DNA from: Niveispirillum irakense DSM 11586
GTDB lineage: Bacteria; Pseudomonadota; Alphaproteobacteria; Azospirillales; Azospirillaceae
Length of the DNA: 64,000 nucleotides
Direction: 5' to 3'
Assembly: GCF_000429645.1 (NCBI RefSeq)
Contig: NZ_KE386934.1
Location: forward strand, 186,001-250,000
Shown here piece by piece: positions 1 through 7,762 of this stretch. The notes below the pieces were generated by a model. That model saw only the letters and a list, made by a program, of their open reading frames with translations, was not told where the DNA came from and did not search any database. Each line of letters opens with the position of its first letter. The first letter of the stretch is position 1. The position numbers were made by a program, and so were the translations under genes.

Positions 1-1
1 G

Positions 2-838
2 GTGACGATCCTGCGGCTGAATGCTGACGAACAGCGCTTTTTTGAGCTGTACCCCACGGCCAGCGCCAAGAATGTGCTGAATTTCTACATCCTGGATCAG
101 CAGAACCCCACCTCCATCGCCGCTGCCATCGCGTCGGCGCGGGAAAATGCGCGTCAGTTGCGCCCGCTGATCAGCACGGAGATGTGGACCCAGATCAACA
201 TGTTCCACAACCGCCTGCAGGGGTTAGGGCCGAATGACATCGCGCCTCAAAACCTGCAGCGCATCTGCGCCATGATCAAGGAATCCTGCCAGACCCATAC
301 TGGTATCACGGAAGGTACCTTCTTCCGTGACCAGGGCTGGTACTTCTACGGCCTGGGCCGCAACCTGGAACGGGCAGACCAGACAACGCGCCTGCTGGAT
401 ATCAAGTATCACACGCTGCTGCCCAGCCCGCGCGATATAGGGACGCCCGTGGATATCAGCCAGTGGCACAGCCTGCTGCGCTCGGCTGCCGGTTATCACG
501 CTTTCCGCCGGGTTTATCCGCGCGGACTGACGCCGGCCGGGGTCGCAGGCTTCCTGCTGTTCAACGATAATTTCCCCCGCTCCGTGCTGGTCTGCACGCG
601 GGAGGTGGATAATCTGCTGAACCGGCTGAATTCCAAATACCGGCTGCGCCGGGGTACTGTACCAATGGAAAGGTCAGATGAGTTGCTGGGCAATCTGGCC
701 AGCAATACGATTGAAGCCGTGATCTCCGGCGGCCTGCATGAATATCTGGATGCGCTTCAGATCAGCTTCTCCAAGCTGACCAACGATATCGCACAGGTCT
801 TCTTCCTGGCCGATCAGCCGGTCCCGCAGCCCACTTAG
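2..838 (+). CDS. alpha-E domain protein (DUF403), 5' truncated by window edge
   Basis: C-terminal 278 residues of an alpha-helical alpha-E (DUF403) protein. Two helical repeats with the family's ER-A-TTRLLD signature are visible: residues about 120-140 read GLGRNLERADQTTRLLDI. Family members are usually a little over 300 residues and start with a similar ER-A-(N/T)-T-RLL block that is missing here, so the gene begins before base 1 and the GTG at base 2 is probably not the true start. Alpha-E genes normally lie beside a circularly permuted ATP-grasp gene and a transglutaminase gene, and often a proteasome-like Anbu protease. Those neighbours, if present, are upstream of the window. The biochemical role is not established; a peptide ligase/modification system is the usual proposal. 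It ends with TAG 22 bases before bpt. Confidence 0.85.
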   Translation: MTILRLNADEQRFFELYPTASAKNVLNFYILDQQNPTSIAAAIASARENARQLRPLISTEMWTQINMFHNRLQGLGPNDIAPQNLQRICAMIKESCQTHTGITEGTFFRDQGWYFYGLGRNLERADQTTRLLDIKYHTLLPSPRDIGTPVDISQWHSLLRSAAGYHAFRRVYPRGLTPAGVAGFLLFNDNFPRSVLVCTREVDNLLNRLNSKYRLRRGTVPMERSDELLGNLASNTIEAVISGGLHEYLDALQISFSKLTNDIAQVFFLADQPVPQPT

Positions 839-860
839 CCGACCCCGGAATACCGGTCCC

Positions 861-1619
861 ATGAGCGTCATCCCGCCCCTGCACCGCCCTTTGCAGCAAT
901 TCTTCCGGTCGGGACCGTTGCCCTGCCCCTATCTGCCCGGCCGGGTGGAGCGCAAGCTCTTCACCCGGCTGGTTGGGGGCCATGCGACGGAGGTGAATGC
1001 CGAACTGTCACGGGCAGGTTTCCGCCGCAGCCATGACATCGTCTATCGTCCTGTTTGTACGGGCTGCAATGCCTGCGTGCCCGTCCGGATTCCGACTGAC
1101 CGGTTTCAGCCAAACCGGTCGATGCGACGTATTGAGCGGGCCAACACCGATCTGACCTTCGCGCTGGCGCCGCCGGTGGCGACGATGGAGCAATTCCAGC
1201 TTTTCGCCGCCTATCAGGACAGCCGGCACAATGACAGCGATATGAACCGGATGACACCCGGCGACTTCGCCGCCATGGTGGAAGAAGGACAGGCGGGCAC
1301 CCTGGTGCTGGAAGCCCGCGACAGCCATGGCCGCCTGTGCGGTGCCATGCTGGTGGACCGGTTGGATGACGGCTATTCCGCCGTCTATTCCTTCTATGAC
1401 ACGGTGGAGCCACGCCGATCGCTGGGCACCCAGTTGATCCTGGCACTGATCAGCCTCTGCCAGCAGCAGGGCTTGCCCTACCTTTATCTGGGCTACTGGA
1501 TCGAAGGCAGCCGCAAGATGGAATACAAGGCCCGTTTCCAGCCGCTGGAAGCGCTGGGAAGCGATGGCTGGATGCCGCTTATCCTGTCCGAAGAGATGAT
1601 GCGCAAAGCCGGGGACTAA
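861..1619 (+). CDS. bpt: aspartate/glutamate leucyltransferase (Bpt type)
   Basis: A 252-residue aminoacyl-tRNA-protein transferase. It transfers leucine from Leu-tRNA to N-terminal Asp or Glu of proteins, making them N-degron substrates for ClpS/ClpAP. The N-terminal half carries CTGCNACVPVRIP, the conserved Cys cluster of ATE/Bpt enzymes, after the PCPYLPGR segment. The C-terminal half is the GNAT-fold transferase domain, with the family signature YLGYWIEGSRKMEYKARFQP. Length matches the family (about 240-260). clpS and clpA lie about 25 kb downstream in this window, so the whole leucine N-degron route (tagger, adaptor, unfoldase) is encoded here. Assignment to Bpt rather than Aat or eukaryotic-type ATE rests on length and motif. 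Confidence 0.93.
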   Translation: MSVIPPLHRPLQQFFRSGPLPCPYLPGRVERKLFTRLVGGHATEVNAELSRAGFRRSHDIVYRPVCTGCNACVPVRIPTDRFQPNRSMRRIERANTDLTFALAPPVATMEQFQLFAAYQDSRHNDSDMNRMTPGDFAAMVEEGQAGTLVLEARDSHGRLCGAMLVDRLDDGYSAVYSFYDTVEPRRSLGTQLILALISLCQQQGLPYLYLGYWIEGSRKMEYKARFQPLEALGSDGWMPLILSEEMMRKAGD

Positions 1620-1628
1620 ACTCAGCCC

Positions 1629-1865
1629 TCAGGCGAACATATCCAGCAGACGCTTGAAATTCTGCTGGTCAGCTTTCATCACCGCAGCGCTGACGCTGGC
1701 CGTCACTTCCGCCTGGCGCACATCCAGAATAACGGCAGGGTCGCCGCCAGAGGTGGCCACCGCTTCCGCCGCGCCCTGAAGCACGGCCTGCGCTTCCGCA
1801 AAGCCGGCCATGGCGGCGCGGGTCGGGTCGGTCGGCGGGGTGCTGCTGGCGACGGGGCTGATCAT
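1629..1865 (-). CDS. small hypothetical protein (78 aa)
   Basis: A short ORF convergent with bpt (9 bases between stop codons) and transcribed divergently from proA. The N-terminus is Pro/Ser/Thr rich and low in complexity. The second half looks amphipathic-helical and ends in QQNFKRLLDMF. The QAEV-x-SVSAAVMK-x-DQQ-x-F-x-x-LLDM pattern is faintly like the small YjfB-type putative motility proteins (Q-V-x-VLKK-x-x-D-x-Q-x-x-x-LL). That is a weak resemblance, not an assignment. No signal peptide or membrane segment is visible. The ATG at 1865 is the only convenient start and its ribosome-binding site is poor. Confidence 0.5.
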   Translation of the reverse strand: MISPVASSTPPTDPTRAAMAGFAEAQAVLQGAAEAVATSGGDPAVILDVRQAEVTASVSAAVMKADQQNFKRLLDMFA

Positions 1866-1971
1866 GATGCCTAATCATAGCATGGCTTCCATCCGGGCGG
1901 CAGGGATGAATTGCAGCCCGCAACGCGCTACGGTTGCCCCAACCACGTTTTAAAGAACAGGTAGCAGGGAT

Positions 1972-3246
1972 ATGGACAGCCTCCACAGCCAGGATATCGC
2001 GCAGGTCATGGATGATCTGGGCCGCCGCGCACGCGCCGCCGCCGCCCAGGTCGCCACCGCGCCATCGGCTGTCCGCGACCAGGCCCTGCGCATCGCCGCC
2101 AAGGCCATCCGTGACAATCAGGCTGCCATCCTGGCGGCCAATGGTCAGGATATGCAGGCGGCGGAAGCCAAGGGCCTGTCCGGCGCCCTGCTGGATCGGT
2201 TGTTGCTGAACCCGTCGCGCGTAGAAGGCATGGCCAAGGGGCTGGAGGATATTGCCGACCGGCCCGATCCGATCGGCACCGTGCTGGAGGAATGGACCCG
2301 GCCCAACGGGCTGCGTTTTGCCAAGGTGCGCGTGCCGCTGGGCGTTATCGCCATCATCTTTGAAAGCCGGCCCAATGTGACCGCCGATGCCGGCGCCTTG
2401 TGCCTGAAATCCGGCAATGCCGCCATCCTGCGCGGCGGGTCGGAGAGCATTCATTCCGCCAGGGCCATCCTGGCCTGTCTGCAACAGGGGTTGGAAGCGG
2501 CTGGCCTGCCGGCCGATGCCATCCAGATGCCCCCCACCACCGACCGCGCCGCCGTGGGGGAGTTGCTGACCATGACACGGTGGATCGACGTGGTGATCCC
2601 GCGTGGCGGCAAGTCCCTGACCGGGCGTGTGGCAGCGGAAAGCCGGGTGCCGGTGATCTATCACCTGGATGGGCTGTGCCATGTCTATCTGGATCAGGCC
2701 GCCGATCCGGAAAAAGCACGCCGCGTCGTGCTGAATGCAAAAATGCGCCGCACAGGCGTCTGCGGCGCCACGGAAACGCTGCTGGTGCATCGCGATGTCG
2801 CTGCCCACCTGCTGCCCCCGATTCTGGACGATCTGATTGCCGCCGGTTGCGAGGTACGGGGCGATGAAGGGGTGCAGGCCCTGAACCCGGCCGTGAAGCC
2901 GGCAACGGCAGCGGACTGGGATACCGAATATCTGGATGCCATCCTGTCGGTGAAGCTGGTGGATGGGGTGGATGCCGCCATCGACCATATCAACCACCAT
3001 GGCAGCCACCATACGGACAGCATCATCAGCGAAGATGCGACGGCGGTGGAACGGTTCCTGAACCGGGTGGATAGCGGCATCGTGCTGCACAATGCCTCCA
3101 CCCAGTTCGCCGATGGCGGGGAATTCGGCTTCGGCGCGGAGATTGGCATCTCCACCGGGCGGCTGCATGCGCGGGGACCGGTAGGGGCGGAGCAACTGAC
3201 CAGCTATAAGTATGTTGTGCGTGGCGATGGGCATACGCGGCCCTGA
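1972..3246 (+). CDS. proA: gamma-glutamyl phosphate reductase
   Basis: A 424-residue NADPH-dependent reductase that converts gamma-glutamyl phosphate to glutamate 5-semialdehyde, the second step of proline synthesis. It has the aldehyde-dehydrogenase-like fold. The catalytic Cys lies in [13 protein letters not shown] (about residue 261), the substrate/cofactor region reads [20 protein letters not shown], and the C-terminus has the family [21 protein letters not shown] block. Length is typical (about 415-425). The ATG at 1972 is preceded by a purine-rich AGCAGGGAT. No proB is seen nearby. The gene overlaps or abuts nadD, giving a proA-nadD-rsfS run common in alphaproteobacteria. Confidence 0.97.
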   Translation: MDSLHSQDIAQVMDDLGRRARAAAAQVATAPSAVRDQALRIAAKAIRDNQAAILAANGQDMQAAEAKGLSGALLDRLLLNPSRVEGMAKGLEDIADRPDPIGTVLEEWTRPNGLRFAKVRVPLGVIAIIFESRPNVTADAGALCLKSGNAAILRGGSESIHSARAILACLQQGLEAAGLPADAIQMPPTTDRAAVGELLTMTRWIDVVIPRGGKSLTGRVAAESRVPVIYHLDGLCHVYLDQAADPEKARRVVLNAKMRRTGVCGATETLLVHRDVAAHLLPPILDDLIAAGCEVRGDEGVQALNPAVKPATAADWDTEYLDAILSVKLVDGVDAAIDHINHHGSHHTDSIISEDATAVERFLNRVDSGIVLHNASTQFADGGEFGFGAEIGISTGRLHARGPVGAEQLTSYKYVVRGDGHTRP

Positions 3247-3262
3247 CCCATCTGCCCCGATC

Positions 3263-3925
3263 ATGACGCATGGCATGGTGCCCCGGACGGGCCCGAAACC
3301 CCTGGCTGGCACCCTGTGGCGGGGCCTGCGCATCGGCCTTCTGGGCGGGTCGTTCAACCCCGCCCATGAGGGCCACCGGCATATGTCGCTGATGGCGCTG
3401 AAGCGGCTGGGGCTGGATCAGGTCTGGTGGCTGGTCAGCCCGCAAAATCCGCTCAAGCCCTTGAAAGGTATGGCAAGCCTGGAAGACAGGCTGGCCATTG
3501 CCCACAAGGTGGCAGCCCATCCGCGCATCCTGCCCACGGATATCGAAACCCGCATGGGCACCCGCTATACGGTGGATACGCTGGCAGGGCTGAAACGGCA
3601 TTTTCCCGGCACCCATTTCGTCTGGCTGATGGGGGCGGACAATCTGGGTCAGATCCCCCGCTGGCGGGGGTGGACGCGGATATTCAGTATGGTGCCGGTT
3701 GCGATATTTCCCCGTCAGCCTTATTCTACTGGCGCGTTGGGCGGAAAGGCTGCCCGGCGTTTCGCCAAAGCGCGATTGGACATGACGGTGGCATCTGGGC
3801 TGGCAACAGCCAAGCCGCCGGCCTGGGTATTTCTCGATGCCCCGCTCCATCCCGCTTCGGCCACGGCAATCCGGCGCCAGGGTGGTGACGGTGCCGTGGA
3901 TTCTCAAGGACGGATTATTCGGTGA
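3263..3925 (+). CDS. nadD: nicotinate-nucleotide adenylyltransferase
   Basis: NadD joins nicotinate mononucleotide to AMP in NAD synthesis. The nucleotidyl-transferase signature GGSFNPAHEGH (H-x-G-H) lies near the N-terminus. VWWLVSPQNPLK and the later FVWLMGADNLGQIPRW are family blocks. The ATG at 3263 gives 220 residues. An in-frame start at 3212 would overlap the end of proA by 35 bases and add a poorly conserved leader, so 3263 is preferred; ATG 3275 is also possible. The stop overlaps the GTG start of rsfS (GTGA, 3922-3925), which suggests translational coupling. The C-terminal STAIR motif is replaced by SATAIRRQ. Confidence 0.93.
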   Translation: MTHGMVPRTGPKPLAGTLWRGLRIGLLGGSFNPAHEGHRHMSLMALKRLGLDQVWWLVSPQNPLKPLKGMASLEDRLAIAHKVAAHPRILPTDIETRMGTRYTVDTLAGLKRHFPGTHFVWLMGADNLGQIPRWRGWTRIFSMVPVAIFPRQPYSTGALGGKAARRFAKARLDMTVASGLATAKPPAWVFLDAPLHPASATAIRRQGGDGAVDSQGRIIR

Positions 3926-4362
3926 GCACGACTCTGAGCGCAGATACCTCCCCCACCTCCAACGCTGCCGCCCTGGCCGCGGCCGACATGCCGGAACGCA
4001 CCCGCGATCTGGTTCTGGCCTCGCTGGAAGAAAACCAGGCGGAAGACGTCATCACCATTGATCTGCGCGGCAAGACCACGATGGCCGATTATCTGGTGGT
4101 GGCCACGGGCAATTCTGCCCGTCAGGTCGGCGCCATGGCCGAACAGATGATCTCCAAGCTGCGGGATCTGGGCATCCATGCCGGCAATGCGGAAGGCTAT
4201 CCGCAGTGCGACTGGGTGCTGGTGGATGCCGGTGACGTGATCGTCCACCTGTTCCGCCCGGAAGTGCGCGCCTTCTACAGCATCGAAAAGATGTGGGGGG
4301 TGGAGCCGCCAGCCTCCCTGACCAGCCTGACCGCCAATTACGACATGCTGTCACCGCAATAA
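3922..4362 (+). CDS. rsfS: ribosomal silencing factor RsfS
   Basis: A 146-residue RsfS/Iojap protein. It binds ribosomal protein L14 on the 50S subunit and blocks subunit joining during starvation. Characteristic blocks are DLRGKTTMADYLVVATG, QCDWVLVDAGDVIVHLF and RAFYSIEKMW. The first 30 residues are a variable Ala-rich leader. It starts with GTG inside the nadD stop (GTGA), so it is probably translated by re-initiation. It is followed by rlmH, another late 50S-related gene, and the nadD-rsfS-rlmH order is widely conserved. Confidence 0.95.
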   Translation: MSTTLSADTSPTSNAAALAAADMPERTRDLVLASLEENQAEDVITIDLRGKTTMADYLVVATGNSARQVGAMAEQMISKLRDLGIHAGNAEGYPQCDWVLVDAGDVIVHLFRPEVRAFYSIEKMWGVEPPASLTSLTANYDMLSPQ

Positions 4363-4389
4363 GCGGTTCCAGCCAGGGCGATGGTGCCA

Positions 4390-4420
4390 GGGGGCGCCGG
4401 GCGAAAGCCTGGGCGCCCCC
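4390..4420 (+). repeat. strong hairpin between rsfS and rlmH
   Basis: Perfect 9-bp arms GGGGGCGCC (4390-4398) and GGCGCCCCC (4412-4420) enclose a nested GGC-GAAA-GCC tetraloop helix. No T-run follows, so it is a poor intrinsic terminator. It may instead stabilise or separate the rsfS and rlmH transcripts. Confidence 0.6.
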
Positions 4421-4473
4421 GGTCATTTCTGGCCCCTCGCCTTCTTTCCAGCCTTTTCCCAAGGACTACTCCC

Positions 4474-4932
4474 ATGCGCCTGTGGCTTGCCGCCGTCGGG
4501 CGGGCAAAGCCCGGCCCGGCCCGTGACCTGTTTGAGGAATATAAGGCCCGCATAACCTCGCCCTTCACCCTGCGGGAGGTGGAGACCAAGAAGCGGCTGG
4601 AAGGCGACGAGTTGAAACGGGCGGAGGCAGAACTGCTGCTGGCCGCCCTGCCCGCCGGCGCCACGCTGGTGGCCCTGGATGAACGCGGTCGCATGATGGG
4701 GTCGGAGGATTTCGCCGCCCGCGTCGGCCAATGGCGCGACAATGCGGTGGGCGATCTGGCCTTTGTCATTGGCGGGGCAGACGGGCTGGATGCCAGCATC
4801 CGCCAGCGCGCCGCCTTGGTCCTGGCCTTCAGCCCGATGACCTGGCCGCACATGATGGTGCGCGGCATGCTGGCCGAACAGCTTTACCGCGCCCAGCAGA
4901 TCATCGCGGGGCACCCGTACCACCGGGTTTGA
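4474..4932 (+). CDS. rlmH: 23S rRNA (pseudouridine-1915-N3)-methyltransferase
   Basis: A 152-residue SPOUT-class methyltransferase that methylates pseudouridine 1915 in helix 69 of 23S rRNA, using SAM on assembled ribosomes. Family marks are the start MRLWLAAVGRAKPGP, ATLVALDERGRMMGSEDFA, the knot loop FVIGGADGLD, and the C-terminal LAFSPMTWPHMMVRGMLAEQLYRA...HPYHR. Length matches RlmH (about 155). The ATG at 4474 is chosen because the conserved N-terminus starts there; upstream in-frame sequence runs through the hairpin and is not conserved in character. Confidence 0.96.
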   Translation: MRLWLAAVGRAKPGPARDLFEEYKARITSPFTLREVETKKRLEGDELKRAEAELLLAALPAGATLVALDERGRMMGSEDFAARVGQWRDNAVGDLAFVIGGADGLDASIRQRAALVLAFSPMTWPHMMVRGMLAEQLYRAQQIIAGHPYHRV

Positions 4933-5005
4933 GGCCCCATCCCCTTCACAAACACCACGCCCTGATACACGTCGCCATTGCCGCGATTGTCGTTCCGTGC
5001 CTACA

Positions 5006-5023
5006 CTCAAACAAGCGTTTGAG
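5006..5023. promoter_or_regulatory. PsrA-like palindrome upstream of SDR/kinase operon
   Basis: A perfect inverted repeat, CTCAAAC-AAGC-GTTTGAG, has 7-bp arms and a 4-bp spacer, 38 bases before the ATG at 5062. Its core fits the (C/G)AAAC-N2-4-GTTT(G/C) consensus known for PsrA, a TetR-family repressor that responds to long-chain acyl ligands. The regulator itself is not in this window. Confidence 0.55.
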
Positions 5024-5061
5024 AAAATCGGTCGTCCAAGACCGGGCTATGGGAGGAAACA

Positions 5062-5826
5062 ATGGCGGGTCGTGTCCAGGACAAGATCATGCTTATCACC
5101 GGCGGCGCGTCCGGCATCGGGCTGGCGACCGCACGCACCCTGATGCGTGAGGGGGCGCATGTCATCATCACTGACCGCAATGTGGCCGGTGGGGAGGCAG
5201 CGGCGGCAGAACTGGGCGGTAGCACCTTGTTCTTAGGCCAGGACGTGACCAGCGAAGACCGATGGGTGGAGGTGATCGCCCAGATCACCGACCGGTTCGG
5301 TCGGCTGGATGGGCTGGTGAATAATGCCGGCTGCGGGTCGCTGCGCAATATCGAGGAAGAGACGCTGGAAGGCTGGCGTCTGGTCCATGCCGTCAACACC
5401 GAATCGGTGTTTCTGGGCTGCAAGCATGCTGTCCGGTCGATGAAGAAGACCGGCGGCGGCTCCATCGTCAATGTCTCCTCCGTTGCCGGCCTGCGCGGCG
5501 CGCCCGACCTTCCGGCCTATTGCTCCTCAAAGGGGGCGGTGCGGATGCTGACCAAGTCGGTGGCGCTCTGGTGTGCGCAGAACCGCTATAATATCCGCTG
5601 CAATTCTATCCATCCCAGCTTCCTGGCCACGCCCATGGTGCAGGCGATGATCGACCTGTCGCCGGATGGGGAGAAGATGCGCCGCCGGCTGGAGCGGACG
5701 GCGGCGCTGGAACGGATCGGCACGCCGGAAGATGCGGCCAACATGATCCTGTTCCTGCTGTCGGACGAAAGCGGCTTCGTCACGGGCAGCGAATTTACCG
5801 TCGATGGCGGCACAACGGCCCGCTGA
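5062..5826 (+). CDS. short-chain dehydrogenase/reductase (SDR)
   Basis: A 254-residue classical SDR. It has the Rossmann cofactor motif TGGASGIG (residues about 13-20), NNAG at about 90, catalytic Ser in IVNVSSVAG, and Tyr/Lys in AYCSSKGA. An acidic residue (ITDRN) after the second beta strand suggests NAD preference. The C-terminal GFVTGSEFTVDGG is typical. A clear ribosome-binding site (GGGAGGAAAC) precedes the ATG. It is first in an apparent three-gene operon with a second SDR (29 bases on) and an APH-fold kinase. The substrate is unknown. The neighbouring kinase and the PsrA-like box suggest a hydroxyacyl or acyl-CoA substrate (inference). Confidence 0.85.
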   Translation: MAGRVQDKIMLITGGASGIGLATARTLMREGAHVIITDRNVAGGEAAAAELGGSTLFLGQDVTSEDRWVEVIAQITDRFGRLDGLVNNAGCGSLRNIEEETLEGWRLVHAVNTESVFLGCKHAVRSMKKTGGGSIVNVSSVAGLRGAPDLPAYCSSKGAVRMLTKSVALWCAQNRYNIRCNSIHPSFLATPMVQAMIDLSPDGEKMRRRLERTAALERIGTPEDAANMILFLLSDESGFVTGSEFTVDGGTTAR

Positions 5827-5855
5827 TCCTGCGACCAGAATTGAAGGAAGCCATT

Positions 5856-6644
5856 ATGCAGGCCATGCATCCGCTGTTCGACCTGACGGGTAAGGTCGCC
5901 ATCATCACCGGTTCGTCGCGCGGGATCGGGCGCTCCATTGCTGAGGAATTTGCCCGCGCCGGGGCCAAGGTTGTTATTTCCTCCCGCAAGCTGGATGCCT
6001 GCCTCGCCGTGCGCGATGCCATCGTCGCCGCAGGGGGAGAGGCCATCGCCGTGCCTTGCAATATCGGCCGGAAGGAAGAGCTTCAGTCCCTGGTGGATAC
6101 CACGCTGGGCCAATGGGGCCGGGTGGATATCCTGGTGGCCAATGCCGCCATCAACCCGGTCTATGGTCCGCTGGCCAGCGTCAGCGACGATGCCTGGGAC
6201 AAGATCATGGGGTCCAACCTGCGCAGCACCTGGTGGCTGTGCAACATGGTGATGCCCGGCATGGCGGAACGCAAACAGGGCAGCGTGATCGTGCTGTCTT
6301 CCATCGCCGGGCTGCGTGGCAACCCCGTCATCGGTGCCTATGGCGTCTCCAAGGCGGCTGAAACCGCCCTGGTGCGCAATCTGGCCGTGGAATATGGCCG
6401 GGCCAATGTGCGGGTGAACGCGATTGCCCCCGGTATCGTGGAAACCGATTTTGCCAAGGCCCTGACCGACAATCCCGATATCGCCAAGGCGGTGATGCGC
6501 CGCGCGCCCTTGGGCCGCTTCGGTCAACCGGCGGAGATTGCAGGCGTGGCCCTGATGCTGGCCGCACCCGCCGGCGCCTTCGTCACCGGCCAGTTGATCG
6601 TGGCCGATGGCGGCGCCACCATCGCTGACCCAACCGTGCTGTGA
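5856..6644 (+). CDS. short-chain dehydrogenase/reductase (SDR)
   Basis: A 262-residue classical SDR with TGSSRGIG, NAAIN, catalytic Ser in VLSSIAG and Tyr/Lys in YGVSKAA. SRK after the second strand carries basic residues, which suggests NADP(H). This contrasts with the acidic position in the upstream SDR, so the pair may work in opposite directions. ATG 5856 follows the ribosome-binding site GAAGGAAG; a TTG 15 bases upstream is less likely. The stop overlaps a possible GTG start of the kinase gene (GTGA at 6641), so the two genes are probably coupled. The C-terminus has FVTGQLIVADGG. Confidence 0.85.
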   Translation: MQAMHPLFDLTGKVAIITGSSRGIGRSIAEEFARAGAKVVISSRKLDACLAVRDAIVAAGGEAIAVPCNIGRKEELQSLVDTTLGQWGRVDILVANAAINPVYGPLASVSDDAWDKIMGSNLRSTWWLCNMVMPGMAERKQGSVIVLSSIAGLRGNPVIGAYGVSKAAETALVRNLAVEYGRANVRVNAIAPGIVETDFAKALTDNPDIAKAVMRRAPLGRFGQPAEIAGVALMLAAPAGAFVTGQLIVADGGATIADPTVL

Positions 6645-6655
6645 CGGGGGAGAGG

Positions 6656-7729
6656 ATGAGCGAAGAGAAGCGTGGCGGCACACCCCTGGTCGCGGTTCTA
6701 CCGCAGCATCGTTTCGATGAGGCGGGCCTGGGCGCCTATCTGGCCCAGCATCTGGACGATATCAGCCTGCCCCTGACGGTTCAGCAATTCCAGGGCGGGC
6801 AATCCAACCCCACCTTCCTGCTGACCGATGCGGCAGGACGCGCGCTGGTCTTGCGCAAGAAGCCGCCCGGCAAACTGTTGCCCAGCGCCCATATGATTGA
6901 GCGGGAATTCCGCATCATGCGGGCGCTGACCGGCAGCGGTGTGCCCGTCCCCCATGCACGGTTGCTGTGTGAGGATGCCACCATCATCGGCACGCCGTTC
7001 TATGTCATGGATTACATTGCGGGCCGGGTGGTCAGCGATGTGACCCTGGCCGATCAGACCCCTGAAGACCGGCACGCCACCTATGACGCCATGAACGCCA
7101 CGCTTGCCACGCTGCATGGGGTGGATTGGCAGGCGGCGGGTCTTGGCGATTTCGGCAAGCCGGAGAACTATATCGCCCGTCAGGTGGACCGCTGGAGTAA
7201 GCAGTTCCAGGCCGCGCGCGGTGAGAGCGACATCCCCGCCATGGACAGGCTGATGGCATGGTTGCCCACCCATGTGCCGGCAGGGGATGAAACCACCATC
7301 GCCCATGGTGATTACCGGCTGGGCAACCTGATGCTGCACCCGACCGCACCGCGCGTGGTGGCCGTGCTGGATTGGGAACTGGCCACGCTGGGCCATCCGC
7401 TTTCCGATCTTGCCTATAATTGCATGGCCTATCATCTGCCCGCCGGCATCCGGCAGTTTCCCGGCTTGAACGGTCTGGATCTGGCAGCCCTGGGCATCCC
7501 GACCGAGGCGGAATATCTGGCCGCTTACTGCCGGCGCACCGGACGGGCGGGCATTCCCGACTGGCCCTTTTTCATGGCCTTTGCCTTTTTCCGTGTCGCC
7601 AGCATCTGCCAGGGCGTCTATGCCCGCGCACTGGCTGGCAATGCCGCGGATGCCAAGGCGCGGGCTTATGGCGAGGTGGCCCGCGTGGCGGCGGAAACAG
7701 GGTGGGGCTTTGTATCAGACAAGGTGTGA
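6656..7729 (+). CDS. APH-fold phosphotransferase, ACAD10/11-type N-terminal kinase family
   Basis: About 357 residues of aminoglycoside-phosphotransferase-like kinase fold. QGGQSNPTFLL is the glycine-rich start typical of the ACAD10/ACAD11 kinase group. VLRKKPPGKLLPSAH carries the ATP-binding Lys, and IAHGDYRLGNLML is the catalytic HGD-x-R-x-x-N loop followed by VLDWELATLGHP with the metal-binding Asp. In Pseudomonas the related LvaA phosphorylates 4-hydroxyvaleryl-CoA during levulinate catabolism, and ACAD11-type enzymes handle 4-hydroxyacyl-CoAs. With two SDRs in the same operon, a 4-hydroxyacyl-CoA kinase is plausible (inference). No acyl-CoA dehydrogenase partner is seen nearby. Start is ATG 6656 after GGGGGAGAGG; GTG 6641 is the alternative. 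Confidence 0.82.
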   Translation: MSEEKRGGTPLVAVLPQHRFDEAGLGAYLAQHLDDISLPLTVQQFQGGQSNPTFLLTDAAGRALVLRKKPPGKLLPSAHMIEREFRIMRALTGSGVPVPHARLLCEDATIIGTPFYVMDYIAGRVVSDVTLADQTPEDRHATYDAMNATLATLHGVDWQAAGLGDFGKPENYIARQVDRWSKQFQAARGESDIPAMDRLMAWLPTHVPAGDETTIAHGDYRLGNLMLHPTAPRVVAVLDWELATLGHPLSDLAYNCMAYHLPAGIRQFPGLNGLDLAALGIPTEAEYLAAYCRRTGRAGIPDWPFFMAFAFFRVASICQGVYARALAGNAADAKARAYGEVARVAAETGWGFVSDKV

Positions 7730-7762
7730 GCGTGGTTGGGGCGGCGGATCGGGGCTTCCCCC

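Noticed and set aside
1669..3357. A 562-codon minus-strand frame opposite proA
   Set aside because: Shadow frame; low-complexity translation and overlap with proA and the small minus-strand ORF.
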